Notes: generated from the sequence alone by a model not told the origin. A DNA stretch of 64,000 nt from Bradyrhizobium diazoefficiens (GCF_018131015.1 NZ_JAFCJJ010000010.1:148623-212622); one strand, 5' to 3'; positions 53,383 to 62,737 are shown, counted from the stretch's first letter. Numbers and translations: made by a program.

Positions 53383-55071
53383 ATGTCGAAGCCAAAGTCC
53401 CTGTTCAAGGTGCTGACCGAAACCGGCCCGCTGATCGCGCTGGGGACGGCGCTTGCGATCCTGGTGTCGGTCGCAGGCCCCGCCTCGGCGCAGTTCTTCA
53501 ACTTTCCCGGTTGGGGCGGCGGCTCGCAGCAGCGGTCGGCCCCGCGCAGTGGCGGCTGGTTCGGCGGCGACTTCTTCGCGCCGTTCCAGCAGCAGCAGCA
53601 ACAGGCGCCGCGCCAGGACTTTTCGCGCGCGCCGGCGCCGGCCAAGCGCGAGACGATCCCCGAGAAGAACGTGCTGGTGATCGGCGACTCCATGGCCGAC
53701 TGGCTCGCCTATGGCCTGGAAGACACCTATGTCGAGCAACCCGACATGGGCGTGATCCGCAAGCACAAGACCACGTCCGGCCTGATCAAGTATCAGCCGC
53801 GCGGCGAACCATCGGACTGGGCGGCTGCTGCGAAGGGCATCCTCGAGACCGAAAAGCCCGACGTGATCGTCGTGATGCTCGGCCTCAACGATCGCGTCGC
53901 GATCCGCGAGGCTGCTCCAGACAAGCCGGACAAGGCGGCCGACAAGAAGAACGACAAGGGCGCACGCGCCAAGCCACAGGCCAAGCCCGCCGACGCCAAG
54001 CCCGAGACCGCTGCCAAGCCCGAGGACAAGCCGGCGGTGGATACCGACCTGCCGCAGGACGACGCGGAGAATGCCGACGCGACGCCGAGCGCAGCGCCGG
54101 AGAAGACCGCGCGCTCGCCCAATGGCCTCTATGAATTCCGCGACGATCGCTGGGTCGAGCTCTATGGCAAGAAGATCGAGGATCTGATCGGCGTGCTCAA
54201 GGCCAAGGGCGTGCCGGTGCTCTGGGTCGGCCTGCCGGCGATCCGCGGACCCAAGGGCACCGCTGACATGCTGTTCCTCGACTCGCTCTATCGCGAAGGT
54301 GCGGCCAAGGCCGGCATCACCTATGTCGATGTCTGGGACGGTTTTGTCGACGAAGCCGGACGCTTCCTGATGAAGGGCCCGGACTTCGAAGGCCAGCCGC
54401 GCACGCTGCGCTCGTCCGACGGCGTCTATTTCACCAAGGCGGGCGCGCGCAAGCTCGCCCATTATGTCGAGCGCGAGATCACGCGCCTGCTGGTGGGACG
54501 CTCGGGCCCGATCGCGCTGCCGAGCGAACCGGCAACGCCCGACACCAGCGCCGAGCCCGGCAAGCCGGCGCCGCGGCCGCTCGCGGGACCGATCGTGCCG
54601 CTGGTTGCGGCCTCGATCTCGGCCGATCAATTGTTGGGTGGACCGGGCACGCGTCCCGCCGCCGTCGACGCGCTCGCCGCAAGGACGCTGGTGAAGGGCG
54701 AGCCGCTGACGGCGCCCGCAGGCCGCGCCGATGACTATTCCTGGCCGCGCCGCGAGGTCGGCCGCGAACAGGCCAAGGGCGACACGCCGGTGGCGGCGAC
54801 GTCGCCCGATGGCGGCGCTGCCTCTTCCGGCCCGGCAGGCACGCCAGGCGCCGCCGCTGCGATCGCGCCGCCCAAGCTTGCGCCGAAGAAGCCACCGGTG
54901 CCGCAGCAGCCGGCGCAGGCAAATCCGTCATGGCGCGATTTCTTCGGCTTCGGCTCGCCGCAACCGCCGCGTCAACTGGCGCCGGCGCCAGGACCGCGCA
55001 ATCCGAATCCGCCCCCCGCGATTCCGCGGCCGCCGGGCAATGTCGGACGATCGGCGGAAATGCAGCGGTAG
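53383..55071 (+). CDS. DUF459 SGNH-fold periplasmic protein
   Basis: A 562-residue exported protein. A signal anchor or peptide (about residues 16-37) precedes a low-complexity Gln/Gly/Pro stretch, then an SGNH domain with the nucleophile Ser103 (VIGDSMADW), a block III Asn (LGLNDR), and a terminal SSDGVYFTKAG. A long Lys/Ala/Pro insert (about 185-245) interrupts the domain, and a proline-rich tail follows. The usual catalytic His of a DxxH block appears as Tyr in DGVY, so esterase activity is doubtful. Related proteins act on peptidoglycan or polysaccharide O-acetyl groups. Confidence 0.82.
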   Translation: MSKPKSLFKVLTETGPLIALGTALAILVSVAGPASAQFFNFPGWGGGSQQRSAPRSGGWFGGDFFAPFQQQQQQAPRQDFSRAPAPAKRETIPEKNVLVIGDSMADWLAYGLEDTYVEQPDMGVIRKHKTTSGLIKYQPRGEPSDWAAAAKGILETEKPDVIVVMLGLNDRVAIREAAPDKPDKAADKKNDKGARAKPQAKPADAKPETAAKPEDKPAVDTDLPQDDAENADATPSAAPEKTARSPNGLYEFRDDRWVELYGKKIEDLIGVLKAKGVPVLWVGLPAIRGPKGTADMLFLDSLYREGAAKAGITYVDVWDGFVDEAGRFLMKGPDFEGQPRTLRSSDGVYFTKAGARKLAHYVEREITRLLVGRSGPIALPSEPATPDTSAEPGKPAPRPLAGPIVPLVAASISADQLLGGPGTRPAAVDALAARTLVKGEPLTAPAGRADDYSWPRREVGREQAKGDTPVAATSPDGGAASSGPAGTPGAAAAIAPPKLAPKKPPVPQQPAQANPSWRDFFGFGSPQPPRQLAPAPGPRNPNPPPAIPRPPGNVGRSAEMQR

Positions 55072-55077
55072 TTTGTC

Positions 55078-55240
55078 TCGTGTCCCGGACGCGGCGGCGC
55101 AGCACCCCTTGGTGATGCGACGCAGAGCCGGAACCCAGCTCGCACGACATTCACAAAAAGAATGGGCCCCGGCTCAGCAACACGGCGTTGTCGGACGATG
55201 CTACGCATCGCCTAGGCCGCATTGCGTCCGGGGCACAAGA
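55078..55240. repeat. Dispersed mosaic repeat, family B, copy 5
   Basis: TCGTGTCCCGGACGCGGCGG ... GAGCCGG ... GCCCCGGCTCAGCA ... GCGTCCGGGGCACAAGA between the convergent SGNH and csbD genes. It resembles copy 1 in its second half (CGGACGATG). Confidence 0.8.
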
Positions 55241-55257
55241 CATGTGTGGCGTATCGC

Positions 55258-55632
55258 TCAGCTGTAATAACGCCAGCGCGGCGGCGGGCGGCGGGCGGGC
55301 CGCGACATCAGAAGCGCGAGCGCAAAGCCGATGCCGCCGGCGACGAGCAGCGCACCGAGCGGATTGTCCTGCACCTTTTTCGAAAGTGCCTGCGTACCAT
55401 CGCGAAGGGTCTCGCCGCTGTTCTCGTAGGCGTCCTTGGCATAGCTTGCCGCGGTGTCCGTGGCGTCGCGCACGGCGTCCTTGGCCTGGCCATAGAGATT
55501 CTGCACGGTGCCGGCGGCTTCGCGTGCCTTGCCCGACGCCTGGCTCTGCGCATCGCCAGCGAGATCACCGATGGCGCCTTCCGCGCGTCCAGCGAATTCC
55601 TTGGCCGATCCGACGATCCGATCCTTGTCCAT
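55258..55632 (-). CDS. CsbD-family stress protein with C-terminal membrane helix
   Basis: A 124-residue protein. The first 50 residues follow the CsbD pattern (DRIVGSAKEFAGRAEGAIGD, then AREAAGTVQNLYGQAKDAVR), forming repeated amphipathic helices; a Gly/Ala helix (NPLGALLVAGGIGFALALLM) near the end should anchor it in the membrane, as in ElaB-like proteins. The role is unknown, but the family is commonly under stress sigma factors, and an EcfG-type promoter lies upstream. The start ATG follows GAGGAGGAGCATC. Confidence 0.85.
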   Translation of the reverse strand: MDKDRIVGSAKEFAGRAEGAIGDLAGDAQSQASGKAREAAGTVQNLYGQAKDAVRDATDTAASYAKDAYENSGETLRDGTQALSKKVQDNPLGALLVAGGIGFALALLMSRPARRPPPRWRYYS

Positions 55633-55661
55633 GATGCTCCTCCTCGGGGGTCTGCCCAAGT

Positions 55662-55686
55662 AACCGATCAGGAGCAGCGCAGTTCC
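55662..55686 (-). promoter_or_regulatory. Predicted sigma-EcfG promoter of the csbD-family gene
   Basis: GGAAC, 16 bases, GGTT on the minus strand (the reported -10 allows C or G at the first position), 29 bases before the start codon. It reinforces the link to the phyR-nepR-ecfG cassette. Confidence 0.6.
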
Positions 55687-55707
55687 ATCGCGCCTTGAGA
55701 GTTTGAC

Positions 55708-56445
55708 CTACAGAATGAGACCGCCGTCGACGACCAGGGTCTGGCCGATGATGTAGGACGACAATGGCGAGGCGAGGAACAGGGCCGCGCCCGCCATGTC
55801 GGCCGGCGTGCCCAACCGCCGCAGCGGAATGCGTGCCAGCGCGCCTTCGAGCCGCTTGGGATTATCGGTGGTCACCTTCGTCATCTTGGTGTCCACGAGG
55901 CCGGGGGCGATGCCGTTGACACGAATGCCATCCTCGGCCCAGGCCTCGCCCAGCGTTCGCGTCAATCCGACCGCGCCGGTCTTCGAGGCGTTGTAGGCGG
56001 GATTGCCCATGGTGGAATGATAGGCCGCGGTCGAGGACACCATGATCAGCGCGCCCCTGGCATCCCGCAACATGGAATGAAACCGCGTCGCGCAGGCCAT
56101 CAGGCTCATCAGGTTGACCTCGACGACCTTGCGGAATCCTGCCATCTCGAATTCGCCGCGGCGATAAATCACCGCGCCTTGCGCGAGCACCAGGATGTCG
56201 AGGCGGTCGAAGGACGGCGTGAAGGCTTCGATCGCGCCGGCATTGCTCACGTCGAGCTGCGCGTAGGAAAGACCAGCGAGATCGGAGCCCTCCTCCGGCG
56301 AATATTCCGCTGCGTGAGCACGCGTGCCGCAAACCGCGACTTGCGCGCCCCGGGCGCGAAACGCCTGCGCGATGCCGTTGCCGATGCCGCTGGAACCACC
56401 GACCACCAGCACCTGCTTGCCTCTGAAATCGAGCTCGTTCGCCAT
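55708..56445 (-). CDS. Short-chain dehydrogenase/reductase
   Basis: A 245-residue NAD(P)-dependent SDR. Cofactor loop VVGGSSGIGNG, then an unusual LAQGAV in place of NNAG, catalytic VSSTAAYHS ... YNASKTG and terminal VVDGGLIL. The start ATG follows GGGGAGGCCGCG. It is divergent from a second, unrelated SDR gene; both may belong with the dioxygenase gene that follows. Substrate unknown. Confidence 0.88.
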   Translation of the reverse strand: MANELDFRGKQVLVVGGSSGIGNGIAQAFRARGAQVAVCGTRAHAAEYSPEEGSDLAGLSYAQLDVSNAGAIEAFTPSFDRLDILVLAQGAVIYRRGEFEMAGFRKVVEVNLMSLMACATRFHSMLRDARGALIMVSSTAAYHSTMGNPAYNASKTGAVGLTRTLGEAWAEDGIRVNGIAPGLVDTKMTKVTTDNPKRLEGALARIPLRRLGTPADMAGAALFLASPLSSYIIGQTLVVDGGLIL

Positions 56446-56545
56446 CGCGGCCTCCCCTTTTATTTTGCTTGTTTGACCTGTCTGCGGATCGATGTCAGCC
56501 TTGTCAATCTCATAACAAGAAACAAGCGCGGCGCGAGGAAACAGC

Positions 56546-57325
56546 ATGTCCGAATTCAAGGAGCTCAGCCGGTCCGTGAAGGGCCTGACCGTTCTCGTCA
56601 CCGGCGCGGCCAGCGGCATGGGGCGCGCGACCGCGCGCGTATTCGCCGCCGAGGGCGCGAACGTCGCCGTCACCGATTATGACGAGCAAGGCTCGCAGGC
56701 CGTCGCGAAGGCGATCGCGGCAAGCGGCGGATCCGCGCGGGCCTGGAAGCTCGACGTCGCCGACGGCGGCGAGATCAAGCGCGTGGTTGGCGACGTCGCC
56801 GCGCATTTCGGCGGGCTCGATATCGTCGTCAACAATGCCGGCATCTCCGTGCGCGTCGGAATCGACGATGAGGCCTACGAGGACGCCTGGGCCAGGGGCA
56901 TCGCCGTGATGCTGACGGCGCATCCGCGCATCATCCGCGCCGCGCTGCCGCACCTGCGCAAGTCGAAGAGCCCGCGCATCGTCAACATCGCGTCCACCGA
57001 GGCGCTCGGCGCCACCGCGCTGCACAGCCCCTACTCGGCGGCGAAGGGGGGCGTTGCGAGCCTCACCCGCTCGCTTGCGGTGGAGCTCGGCCGCGAGGGC
57101 ATTACCGTCAACTGCATCTGCCCGGGCCCGATCCGCACCGCGATCACCGACCGCATCTCCGAGGAGCACAAGACCATCTACGCCAAGCGCCGCACAGCAC
57201 TCGGCCGCTACGGCGATCCCGAGGAGGTTGCGCACATGACGCTGAGCCTGTGCCTGCCGGCCGCGTCCTTCCTGACGGGCGCCGTGATCCCGGTCGACGG
57301 CGGGTTGATGGCGCGCAACGCGTGA
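56546..57325 (+). CDS. Short-chain dehydrogenase/reductase
   Basis: A 259-residue SDR with cofactor loop VTGAASGMGRA, NNAGISV, catalytic IASTEALGA ... YSAAKGG and terminal VDGGLMARNA. It starts about 100 bases from the divergent SDR and ends about 100 bases before the TfdA-like dioxygenase gene on the same strand. Such pairs occur in pathways degrading chlorinated aromatics, ether herbicides or natural analogues, but no specific substrate is indicated. Confidence 0.88.
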   Translation: MSEFKELSRSVKGLTVLVTGAASGMGRATARVFAAEGANVAVTDYDEQGSQAVAKAIAASGGSARAWKLDVADGGEIKRVVGDVAAHFGGLDIVVNNAGISVRVGIDDEAYEDAWARGIAVMLTAHPRIIRAALPHLRKSKSPRIVNIASTEALGATALHSPYSAAKGGVASLTRSLAVELGREGITVNCICPGPIRTAITDRISEEHKTIYAKRRTALGRYGDPEEVAHMTLSLCLPAASFLTGAVIPVDGGLMARNA

Positions 57326-57422
57326 GAGGCATGCGCGACTGGCGTTGACATCGCCGGACGCGCGAGTAGCCTTTTGTCCGACAGGGCGGGACCAACCGCC
57401 CGCGGTTCGCGGGAGAGACGCC

Positions 57423-58310
57423 ATGACGATCGCCATCCGACAACTTCACAAGCACTTCGTCGGCGAGGTCTCCGGCCTCGACCTGCGCAAGCCTCTCACA
57501 GCGGATGAGGCGCGCGAAGTCGAGGCGGCGATGGACAAATACGCGGTGCTCGTCTTTCACGACCAGGACATCACCGACGAGCAGCAGATGGCGTTCGCAC
57601 TGAATTTCGGCCAGCGCGAGGACGCGCGCGGCGGCAACATCACGAAGGAAAAGGACCACCGGCTCCAGTCAGGACTGAACGACGTCTCCAATCTCGGCAA
57701 GGACGGCAAGCCGCTCGCGAAAGACAGCCGCGCCCATCTGTTCAATCTCGGCAACTGCCTGTGGCACTCGGACAGCTCGTTCCGCCCCATCCCGGCAAAA
57801 TTCTCGCTGCTGTCGGCGCGCGTGGTGAATCCGAAGGGCGGCAACACCGAATTCGCCGACATGCGCGCGGCCTATGACGCGCTCGACGGCGAGACCAAGG
57901 CGGAGATCGATGACCTCGTCTGCGAGCATTCGCTGATGTATTCGCGGGGATCGCTCGGCTTCACGGAATACACCGACGAGGAGAAGGCGATGTTCAAGCC
58001 GGTGCTGCAGCGGCTGGTGCGCACGCATCCCGTGCATCGCCGCAAGTCGCTGTATCTGTCATCGCATGCCGGCAAGATCGTCGGCATGAGCATGCCGGAA
58101 GGACGGCTCCTGCTGCGCGACCTCAACGAGCACGCGACGCAGGCCGAATTCGTCTATGTCCACAAATGGACGCTGCATGATCTCGTGATGTGGGACAACC
58201 GCCAGACCATGCACCGCGTCCGCCGCTACGACCAGTCGCAGCCCCGCGACATGCGCCGCGCGACGGTGGCGGGGACCGAGCCGACGGTGCAGCAGCAGGC
58301 GGCGGAGTAA
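57423..58310 (+). CDS. TauD/TfdA-family alpha-ketoglutarate dioxygenase
   Basis: A 295-residue non-heme Fe(II) enzyme. The iron triad is His115 and Asp117 (LWHSDSSF) with His264 (TMHRVRRYD), and an Arg in RDMRRATVAG would bind the ketoglutarate carboxylate. Residue positions and the N-terminal GEVSGLDLRKPL and FHDQDITDEQQ resemble the TfdA branch, whose best known member cleaves 2,4-D, more than taurine dioxygenase. Many soil Bradyrhizobium carry such homologues without herbicide use. The start is the ATG after GGGAGAGACGCC. Confidence 0.88.
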   Translation: MTIAIRQLHKHFVGEVSGLDLRKPLTADEAREVEAAMDKYAVLVFHDQDITDEQQMAFALNFGQREDARGGNITKEKDHRLQSGLNDVSNLGKDGKPLAKDSRAHLFNLGNCLWHSDSSFRPIPAKFSLLSARVVNPKGGNTEFADMRAAYDALDGETKAEIDDLVCEHSLMYSRGSLGFTEYTDEEKAMFKPVLQRLVRTHPVHRRKSLYLSSHAGKIVGMSMPEGRLLLRDLNEHATQAEFVYVHKWTLHDLVMWDNRQTMHRVRRYDQSQPRDMRRATVAGTEPTVQQQAAE

Positions 58311-58328
58311 GACTACTCAACAACCGGT

Positions 58329-58431
58329 GTCATCGCCCGGCTTGACCGGGCGATCCAGTACTCCGAGACATTTGTGATGGAATCGACGGGCCGCGGCGTA
58401 CTGGATGCCCCGGTCAAGCCGGGGCATGACA
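58329..58431. repeat. Dispersed palindromic repeat, family A subtype, copy 4
   Basis: GTCATCGCCCGGCTTGACCG ... CGGTCAAGCCGGGGCATGAC with inner GATCCAGTACTCC / GGCGTACTGGATGCC, between convergent genes. The first 17 bases equal those directly abutting the IS element at 62738. Confidence 0.85.
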
Positions 58432-58469
58432 GCGGTGGGTGACGCGCGACGCCGAGGGCGTCGCTCCAG

Positions 58470-59114
58470 CTACGCGTGTCCGGCCTCGTTCGAGAGCATG
58501 CCGGGATCGATGCCGATCTTGCGCAGGGCGCGGCCGTACTTCTCGTCGACGTCGTCGCCGAAGATCAGGTCCGAATCGGCGTCGCAATGCAGCCAGCCAT
58601 TGCTCTGGATCTCGCTTTCAAGCTGACCCGGCGCCCAGCCGGCATAACCGAGCGCGAGAATGGCGTGCTTCGGCCCGGAGCCGTTGGCGATCGCGCGCAG
58701 GATGTCGACGGTCGCGGTGAGGCAGACGCCGTCGTCGATCCGGAGCGTCGCGTTGTCGATGTAGAAGTCGCTGGAATGCAGCACGAAACCGCGGCCGGTA
58801 TCGACCGGGCCACCGCGCAAGACCTTCATGCTTTCGGCGTTCTCGGGCAGCTTGATGTGCTCGCCCTTCTTGATGATGCCGAGCTGCTGCAGCAGTTCGG
58901 GAAAGTCGATGCTGCCGGCCGGATGGTTGACGATGATTCCCATCGCGCCTTCCGCCGAATGGGCGCAGAGATAGATCACCGAGCGTTCAAAACGGGGATC
59001 GCCCATGACGGGCATCGCGATCAGGAGCCGGCCATCGAGATAACCGGCCGAATTGGGCGGCGCCGGACCTTTGCTGCGCGTGCTTTCGCCCGTTCTCTTG
59101 CCTGAGGGAGCCAT
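58470..59114 (-). CDS. YqgE/AlgH family protein (UPF0301)
   Basis: A 214-residue protein. Characteristic stretches are [20 protein letters not shown] near the N-terminus, [22 protein letters not shown] and [16 protein letters not shown]. The family is widespread in proteobacteria; molecular function is not established. There is an extra 25-residue basic N-terminus. It stands alone and is divergent from the DsbD-N protein gene. Confidence 0.92.
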   Translation of the reverse strand: MAPSGKRTGESTRSKGPAPPNSAGYLDGRLLIAMPVMGDPRFERSVIYLCAHSAEGAMGIIVNHPAGSIDFPELLQQLGIIKKGEHIKLPENAESMKVLRGGPVDTGRGFVLHSSDFYIDNATLRIDDGVCLTATVDILRAIANGSGPKHAILALGYAGWAPGQLESEIQSNGWLHCDADSDLIFGDDVDEKYGRALRKIGIDPGMLSNEAGHA

Positions 59115-59256
59115 CGGTGAAGCACTCCGGTTTCAATTCCTATCCTGATGTCGGACCGGGCCGCTGTCAAATCAAGGCTTGCAGCGACTCGATTCCGGTG
59201 CATCCATCACAAGCAATTCAATGGTTTGCCGCGGGGTGACCCGGTAAAGACGTGCC

Positions 59257-60096
59257 ATGCTCACAAGAGTTCCCATGCGTGCGGCGATTGGCGTAGCGAC
59301 AATCGTGCTGACCTCGTCGCTGGCCCTCGGAGCCCGCGCCGACGACGCTTCGCCGTGGCAGCGCGATGGACATTCCGCGGTGCGGCTGCTGGCGGGATCG
59401 CGCAGCGGCGCAGTCCTGCTCGGCGGTATTGCCTTCCAGCTCCAGCCGGGGTGGAAAACCTACTGGCGCATGCCCGGCGACTCCGGCGTTCCGCCGCGAT
59501 TCGACTTCTCCAGGTCGGACAATGTCGAAGCGGTGACGGTGATGTGGCCGGCGCCCCTGAAGTTCGACGACGGCGCGGGCGGTCATTCGATCGGCTATCA
59601 CGACCAGATCGTGCTGCCCTTGCGCATCATCGCCAAGGCCGCCGACAAGCCCGTGACGCTGCGGGCCGAGATCAATTACGCGGTGTGCGAAAAACTCTGC
59701 ATTCCCGTCGAGGCCAACGCCGAACTCGGCTTCAACAGCGTCGCCTCGACCGAGGACGCCAATTTGCGTGCCGCACTGGACACCGTGCCGAAGCCTGCCA
59801 ACATCGGCGATCCCAATCCGCTCACCATCCGCGACGTCAAGCGCGACGGGCCCAAGAATGTCGTCGTCGACGTGGTCGTGCCGGACGACCGCCACGTCAA
59901 CCTGTTCGTGGAGGGGCCGACGCCCGACTGGGCGTTGCCGATCCCTGCTCTGGTCGAGCGCAGCCCATCCGGGGTCAAGCGATTTTCCTTCGAGCTCGAC
60001 GGGCTGCCGCCGGGCGCCAAGCCCGACGGCGCGGCGCTGAAGTTCACGCTGGTCGGGCCTGAGAAGTCGTACGAGTTCAACACGAATCTGCAGTAG
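59257..60096 (+). CDS. Periplasmic protein with DsbD N-terminal-like domain
   Basis: A 279-residue exported protein (signal peptide MLTRVPMRAAIGVATIVLTS, cleavage near ARA). The body is an immunoglobulin-like DsbD-alpha/ScsB-type domain with the redox Cys pair in YAVCEKLCIPV, and GWKTYWRMPGDSGVPPRFDF is typical. Unlike DsbD it has no membrane or thioredoxin parts, so it should act with another electron donor or as a copper-stress thiol protein. No partner gene adjoins it. Confidence 0.85.
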   Translation: MLTRVPMRAAIGVATIVLTSSLALGARADDASPWQRDGHSAVRLLAGSRSGAVLLGGIAFQLQPGWKTYWRMPGDSGVPPRFDFSRSDNVEAVTVMWPAPLKFDDGAGGHSIGYHDQIVLPLRIIAKAADKPVTLRAEINYAVCEKLCIPVEANAELGFNSVASTEDANLRAALDTVPKPANIGDPNPLTIRDVKRDGPKNVVVDVVVPDDRHVNLFVEGPTPDWALPIPALVERSPSGVKRFSFELDGLPPGAKPDGAALKFTLVGPEKSYEFNTNLQ

Positions 60097-60098
60097 TT

Positions 60099-60219
60099 GT
60101 CGTCCTGGCGAAAGCCAGGACCCATAACCACCGCAAATAGTTTGGCGAAGGCTGGTGGTTGTCAGCTCGCACAGCATCTTCTCCCTGGGGTAATGGGTCC
60201 TGGCTTCCGCCAGGACGAC
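60099..60219. repeat. Dispersed palindromic repeat, family C, copy 4
   Basis: GTCGTCCTGGCGAAAGCCAG ... GACCCATAACCACCG ... GGGGTAATGGGTCCTGGCTT ... GCCAGGACGAC, between two same-strand genes. Confidence 0.85.
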
Positions 60220-60312
60220 GTTGGTAACACCCAACCTAATCTTAACGAATGGTTGCTAATCCCTTTGCTGCCGCAGCATGCGGGGCGCCTGGGGATTTTC
60301 GACGTGGCCGTG

Positions 60313-61671
60313 ATGGACGCACAACCTGGCTCGACAGGATCGGCCGGCCTTATCGCGCGGCTGCGCGGCAGGCTTGCGGGCGGATCGAGCGAGGCCTCGC
60401 TGACGCGGCGGCTGGCCGGCACCATCTTCGTCATTCGCGTGATCAGCGCCGGCCTTGCCTATGTCTCGCAGGTCCTGCTCGCGCGCTGGATGGGCACCTC
60501 CGACTACGGCGTCTATGTCTATGTCTGGACCTGGGTGCTGCTGCTCGGCAGCATGATGGATTTCGGCATCTCGGCGTCCGCGCAGAAGATCATTCCGGAA
60601 TACCGCGCGGGCGGCGAGCGGGCGCTGCTGCGCGGCTTCCTGTCCGGCAGCCGCTGGCTGACTTTCGCGGTCTCGGCGCTGGTGTCGCTCGGACTTGCCG
60701 GCATCGTCAAACTGCTGTCGCCCTGGATCGATCCGGCCGCGGAGCTGCCGCTCTATATCGGCTGCATGACGCTGCCTGCCTTCGTCGTCGCCAACACCCA
60801 GGACGGCATCGCCCGCTCGCATGACTGGATGCAGCTCGGCCTGATGCCGCAATTCATCATCCGCCAGGCGCTGATCATCGGCATCACGGCGTGCGCCTTC
60901 CTGCTCGGTTATCATGTCGGCGCGGTCGCCGCGATGGTCGCAAGCCTGGGTGCAGTGTGGATCGCGATGACCGGGCAAATGGTGGTGCTGAACCGCAAGC
61001 TCGCGGCCCATGTCGAGCCCGGCCCGAAGGCCTACGACGTCCGCGGCTGGCTCGCCGTTTCGCTGCCCATCCTGCTGGTCGAGAGCTTTTACCTGCTGCT
61101 CTCCTACACCGACGTACTGGTGCTGCAGCAATTTCGCCCCTCCGACGAGGTCGGCGTCTATTTCGCCGTCGTGAAGACGCTGGCGCTGGTCTCGTTCATC
61201 CATTATGCGATGTCGGCCACGACCGCGCACCGCTTCGCGGAATACAATGCGCTTGGTGACAAGGACCGGCTGTCGGCCTATGTCGCCCATGCCATCAACT
61301 GGACGTTCTGGCCGTCGCTGGCAGCGACCATCGTGCTGCTCGCATTCGGCAAGCCCCTGCTCTGGCTGTTCGGGCCGCAATTCGTGGTCGGTTACGACAT
61401 CATGTTCGTCGCCGCGATCGGCCTCGTGGTGCGCGCCGCGATCGGACCGGTCGAGCGCCTGCTCAACATGCTCGGCCAGCAGAAGATCTGCGCGCTTGCC
61501 TATGCGCTCGCCTTCGCGATGAACCTCGTGCTCTGCATCGCGCTGGTACCAAGCTACGGCGGCCATGGCGCCGCCGCCGCGACCTCGATCTCGCTCAGCT
61601 TCGAGACGGTGCTGCTGTTCTGGATCGTACGGCAGCGCCTCGGCCTGCACGTTCTCGCCTTCGGCAAATAG
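60313..61671 (+). CDS. Polysaccharide flippase (Wzx/MATE-like, MurJ superfamily)
   Basis: A 452-residue inner-membrane protein with about twelve to fourteen helices. It begins with a soluble stretch then RRLAGTIFVIRVISAGLAYV and GTSDYGVYVYVWTWVLLLG, the first helices of oligosaccharide flippases, and shows the usual internal symmetry (LLLSYTDVLVLQQF in the second half). It would translocate lipid-linked glycans for LPS or exopolysaccharide. No glycosyltransferase genes are adjacent. The start is uncertain; a GTG three codons upstream also fits. Confidence 0.88.
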   Translation: MDAQPGSTGSAGLIARLRGRLAGGSSEASLTRRLAGTIFVIRVISAGLAYVSQVLLARWMGTSDYGVYVYVWTWVLLLGSMMDFGISASAQKIIPEYRAGGERALLRGFLSGSRWLTFAVSALVSLGLAGIVKLLSPWIDPAAELPLYIGCMTLPAFVVANTQDGIARSHDWMQLGLMPQFIIRQALIIGITACAFLLGYHVGAVAAMVASLGAVWIAMTGQMVVLNRKLAAHVEPGPKAYDVRGWLAVSLPILLVESFYLLLSYTDVLVLQQFRPSDEVGVYFAVVKTLALVSFIHYAMSATTAHRFAEYNALGDKDRLSAYVAHAINWTFWPSLAATIVLLAFGKPLLWLFGPQFVVGYDIMFVAAIGLVVRAAIGPVERLLNMLGQQKICALAYALAFAMNLVLCIALVPSYGGHGAAAATSISLSFETVLLFWIVRQRLGLHVLAFGK

Positions 61672-61868
61672 GCGCTCTTCGTCTTCGGCTGCTCGCTTTG
61701 GGCCGAGGAACGGCCTTTCGCGGCGCGTCCGGGAACGAGGCAAAACGCCTCCTCTCGCGAATCTGGCAGCACAATTTTTCTTATTCCGCGGGAGCCATTG
61801 CAACTCCGTGAAAGTTTATTCTACGTCGTCTTGCCCAACCGACGAGATAAACCTAGATTCTCCCAGAC

Positions 61869-62693
61869 ATGATTGATCCGCTCTACGTCGCCTCGGGATT
61901 TGGCGTCGGCCTGCTTGTTGGCATGACCGGCGTCGGCGGCGGCTCGCTGATGACGCCGCTCCTGATCCTGCTGTTCGGCATTCATCCCTCCACCGCCGTC
62001 GGCACCGACCTGCTCTACGCCGCCGCCACCAAGACCGGCGGCAGCATCGTGCATGGCTGGTCGCGCAGCGTACACTGGCCCGCGGTGCTGCGGCTCGCCT
62101 GCGGCAGCATTCCGGCAAGCGCGTTGACGCTGTTCGTGCTGTGGAAGCTCGATCTCAGGGGCGATGCCGAGCGCAACCTCGTCAACCTGGTGCTGTGCTT
62201 CGCACTGATGCTGACGGCGACCTCGCTGATCTTCCGCAAGTCGATCATGGAGCGCTATCGCAAGCGCCTCGAGCACGTCGACGAGCGCACGACCGCGATC
62301 GCGACCGTCGCGACCGGCATCGTGCTCGGCGTCCTGGTCTCGATCTCATCCGTCGGCGCCGGCGCGGTCGGCGTGACCGTGTTGCTGCTGCTCTACCCGC
62401 GCCTGCCGATGGCAACCATCGTCGGCTCCGACATCGCGCATGCGGTGCCGCTGACGCTGGTGGCCGGAACCGGGCACTGGATGCTCGGCTCGGTGGACTG
62501 GCACCTGATGGTCGTGCTGCTGATGGGGTCGCTGCCCGGCATCGTGCTCGGCAGCTACAGCGCGACGCGCGTGCCGGAGACGGTGCTGCGCCTGGCGCTT
62601 GCCTCCGTCCTCGTCGTGGTCGCCAGCAAGATCATGTTCGCGGAATTGAACCTGTCGTCCGTGATCGTCACCGCACTGGCCTGGAGCCATTGA
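61869..62693 (+). CDS. TauE/SafE family sulfite/organosulfonate exporter
   Basis: A 274-residue inner-membrane protein with about eight helices. The duplicated family motif shows as GVGGGSLMTPLLILLFGIHP (residues about 22-41) and SVGAGAVGVTVLLLLYPRLP in the second half. It is predicted to export sulfite, sulfoacetate or similar anions. No sulfur metabolism genes are next to it. The downstream flank is an IS insertion beginning 44 bases after its stop. Confidence 0.9.
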   Translation: MIDPLYVASGFGVGLLVGMTGVGGGSLMTPLLILLFGIHPSTAVGTDLLYAAATKTGGSIVHGWSRSVHWPAVLRLACGSIPASALTLFVLWKLDLRGDAERNLVNLVLCFALMLTATSLIFRKSIMERYRKRLEHVDERTTAIATVATGIVLGVLVSISSVGAGAVGVTVLLLLYPRLPMATIVGSDIAHAVPLTLVAGTGHWMLGSVDWHLMVVLLMGSLPGIVLGSYSATRVPETVLRLALASVLVVVASKIMFAELNLSSVIVTALAWSH

Positions 62694-62720
62694 GAACGAA
62701 ATCGCCACCCCATTCTCACT

Positions 62721-62737
62721 GTCATCGCCCGGCTTGA
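62721..62737. repeat. Truncated family A repeat interrupted by the IS element
   Basis: The 17 bases GTCATCGCCCGGCTTGA are identical to the start of the repeat at 58329, then the IS begins. The missing half of this repeat should lie beyond the window. Confidence 0.75.
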
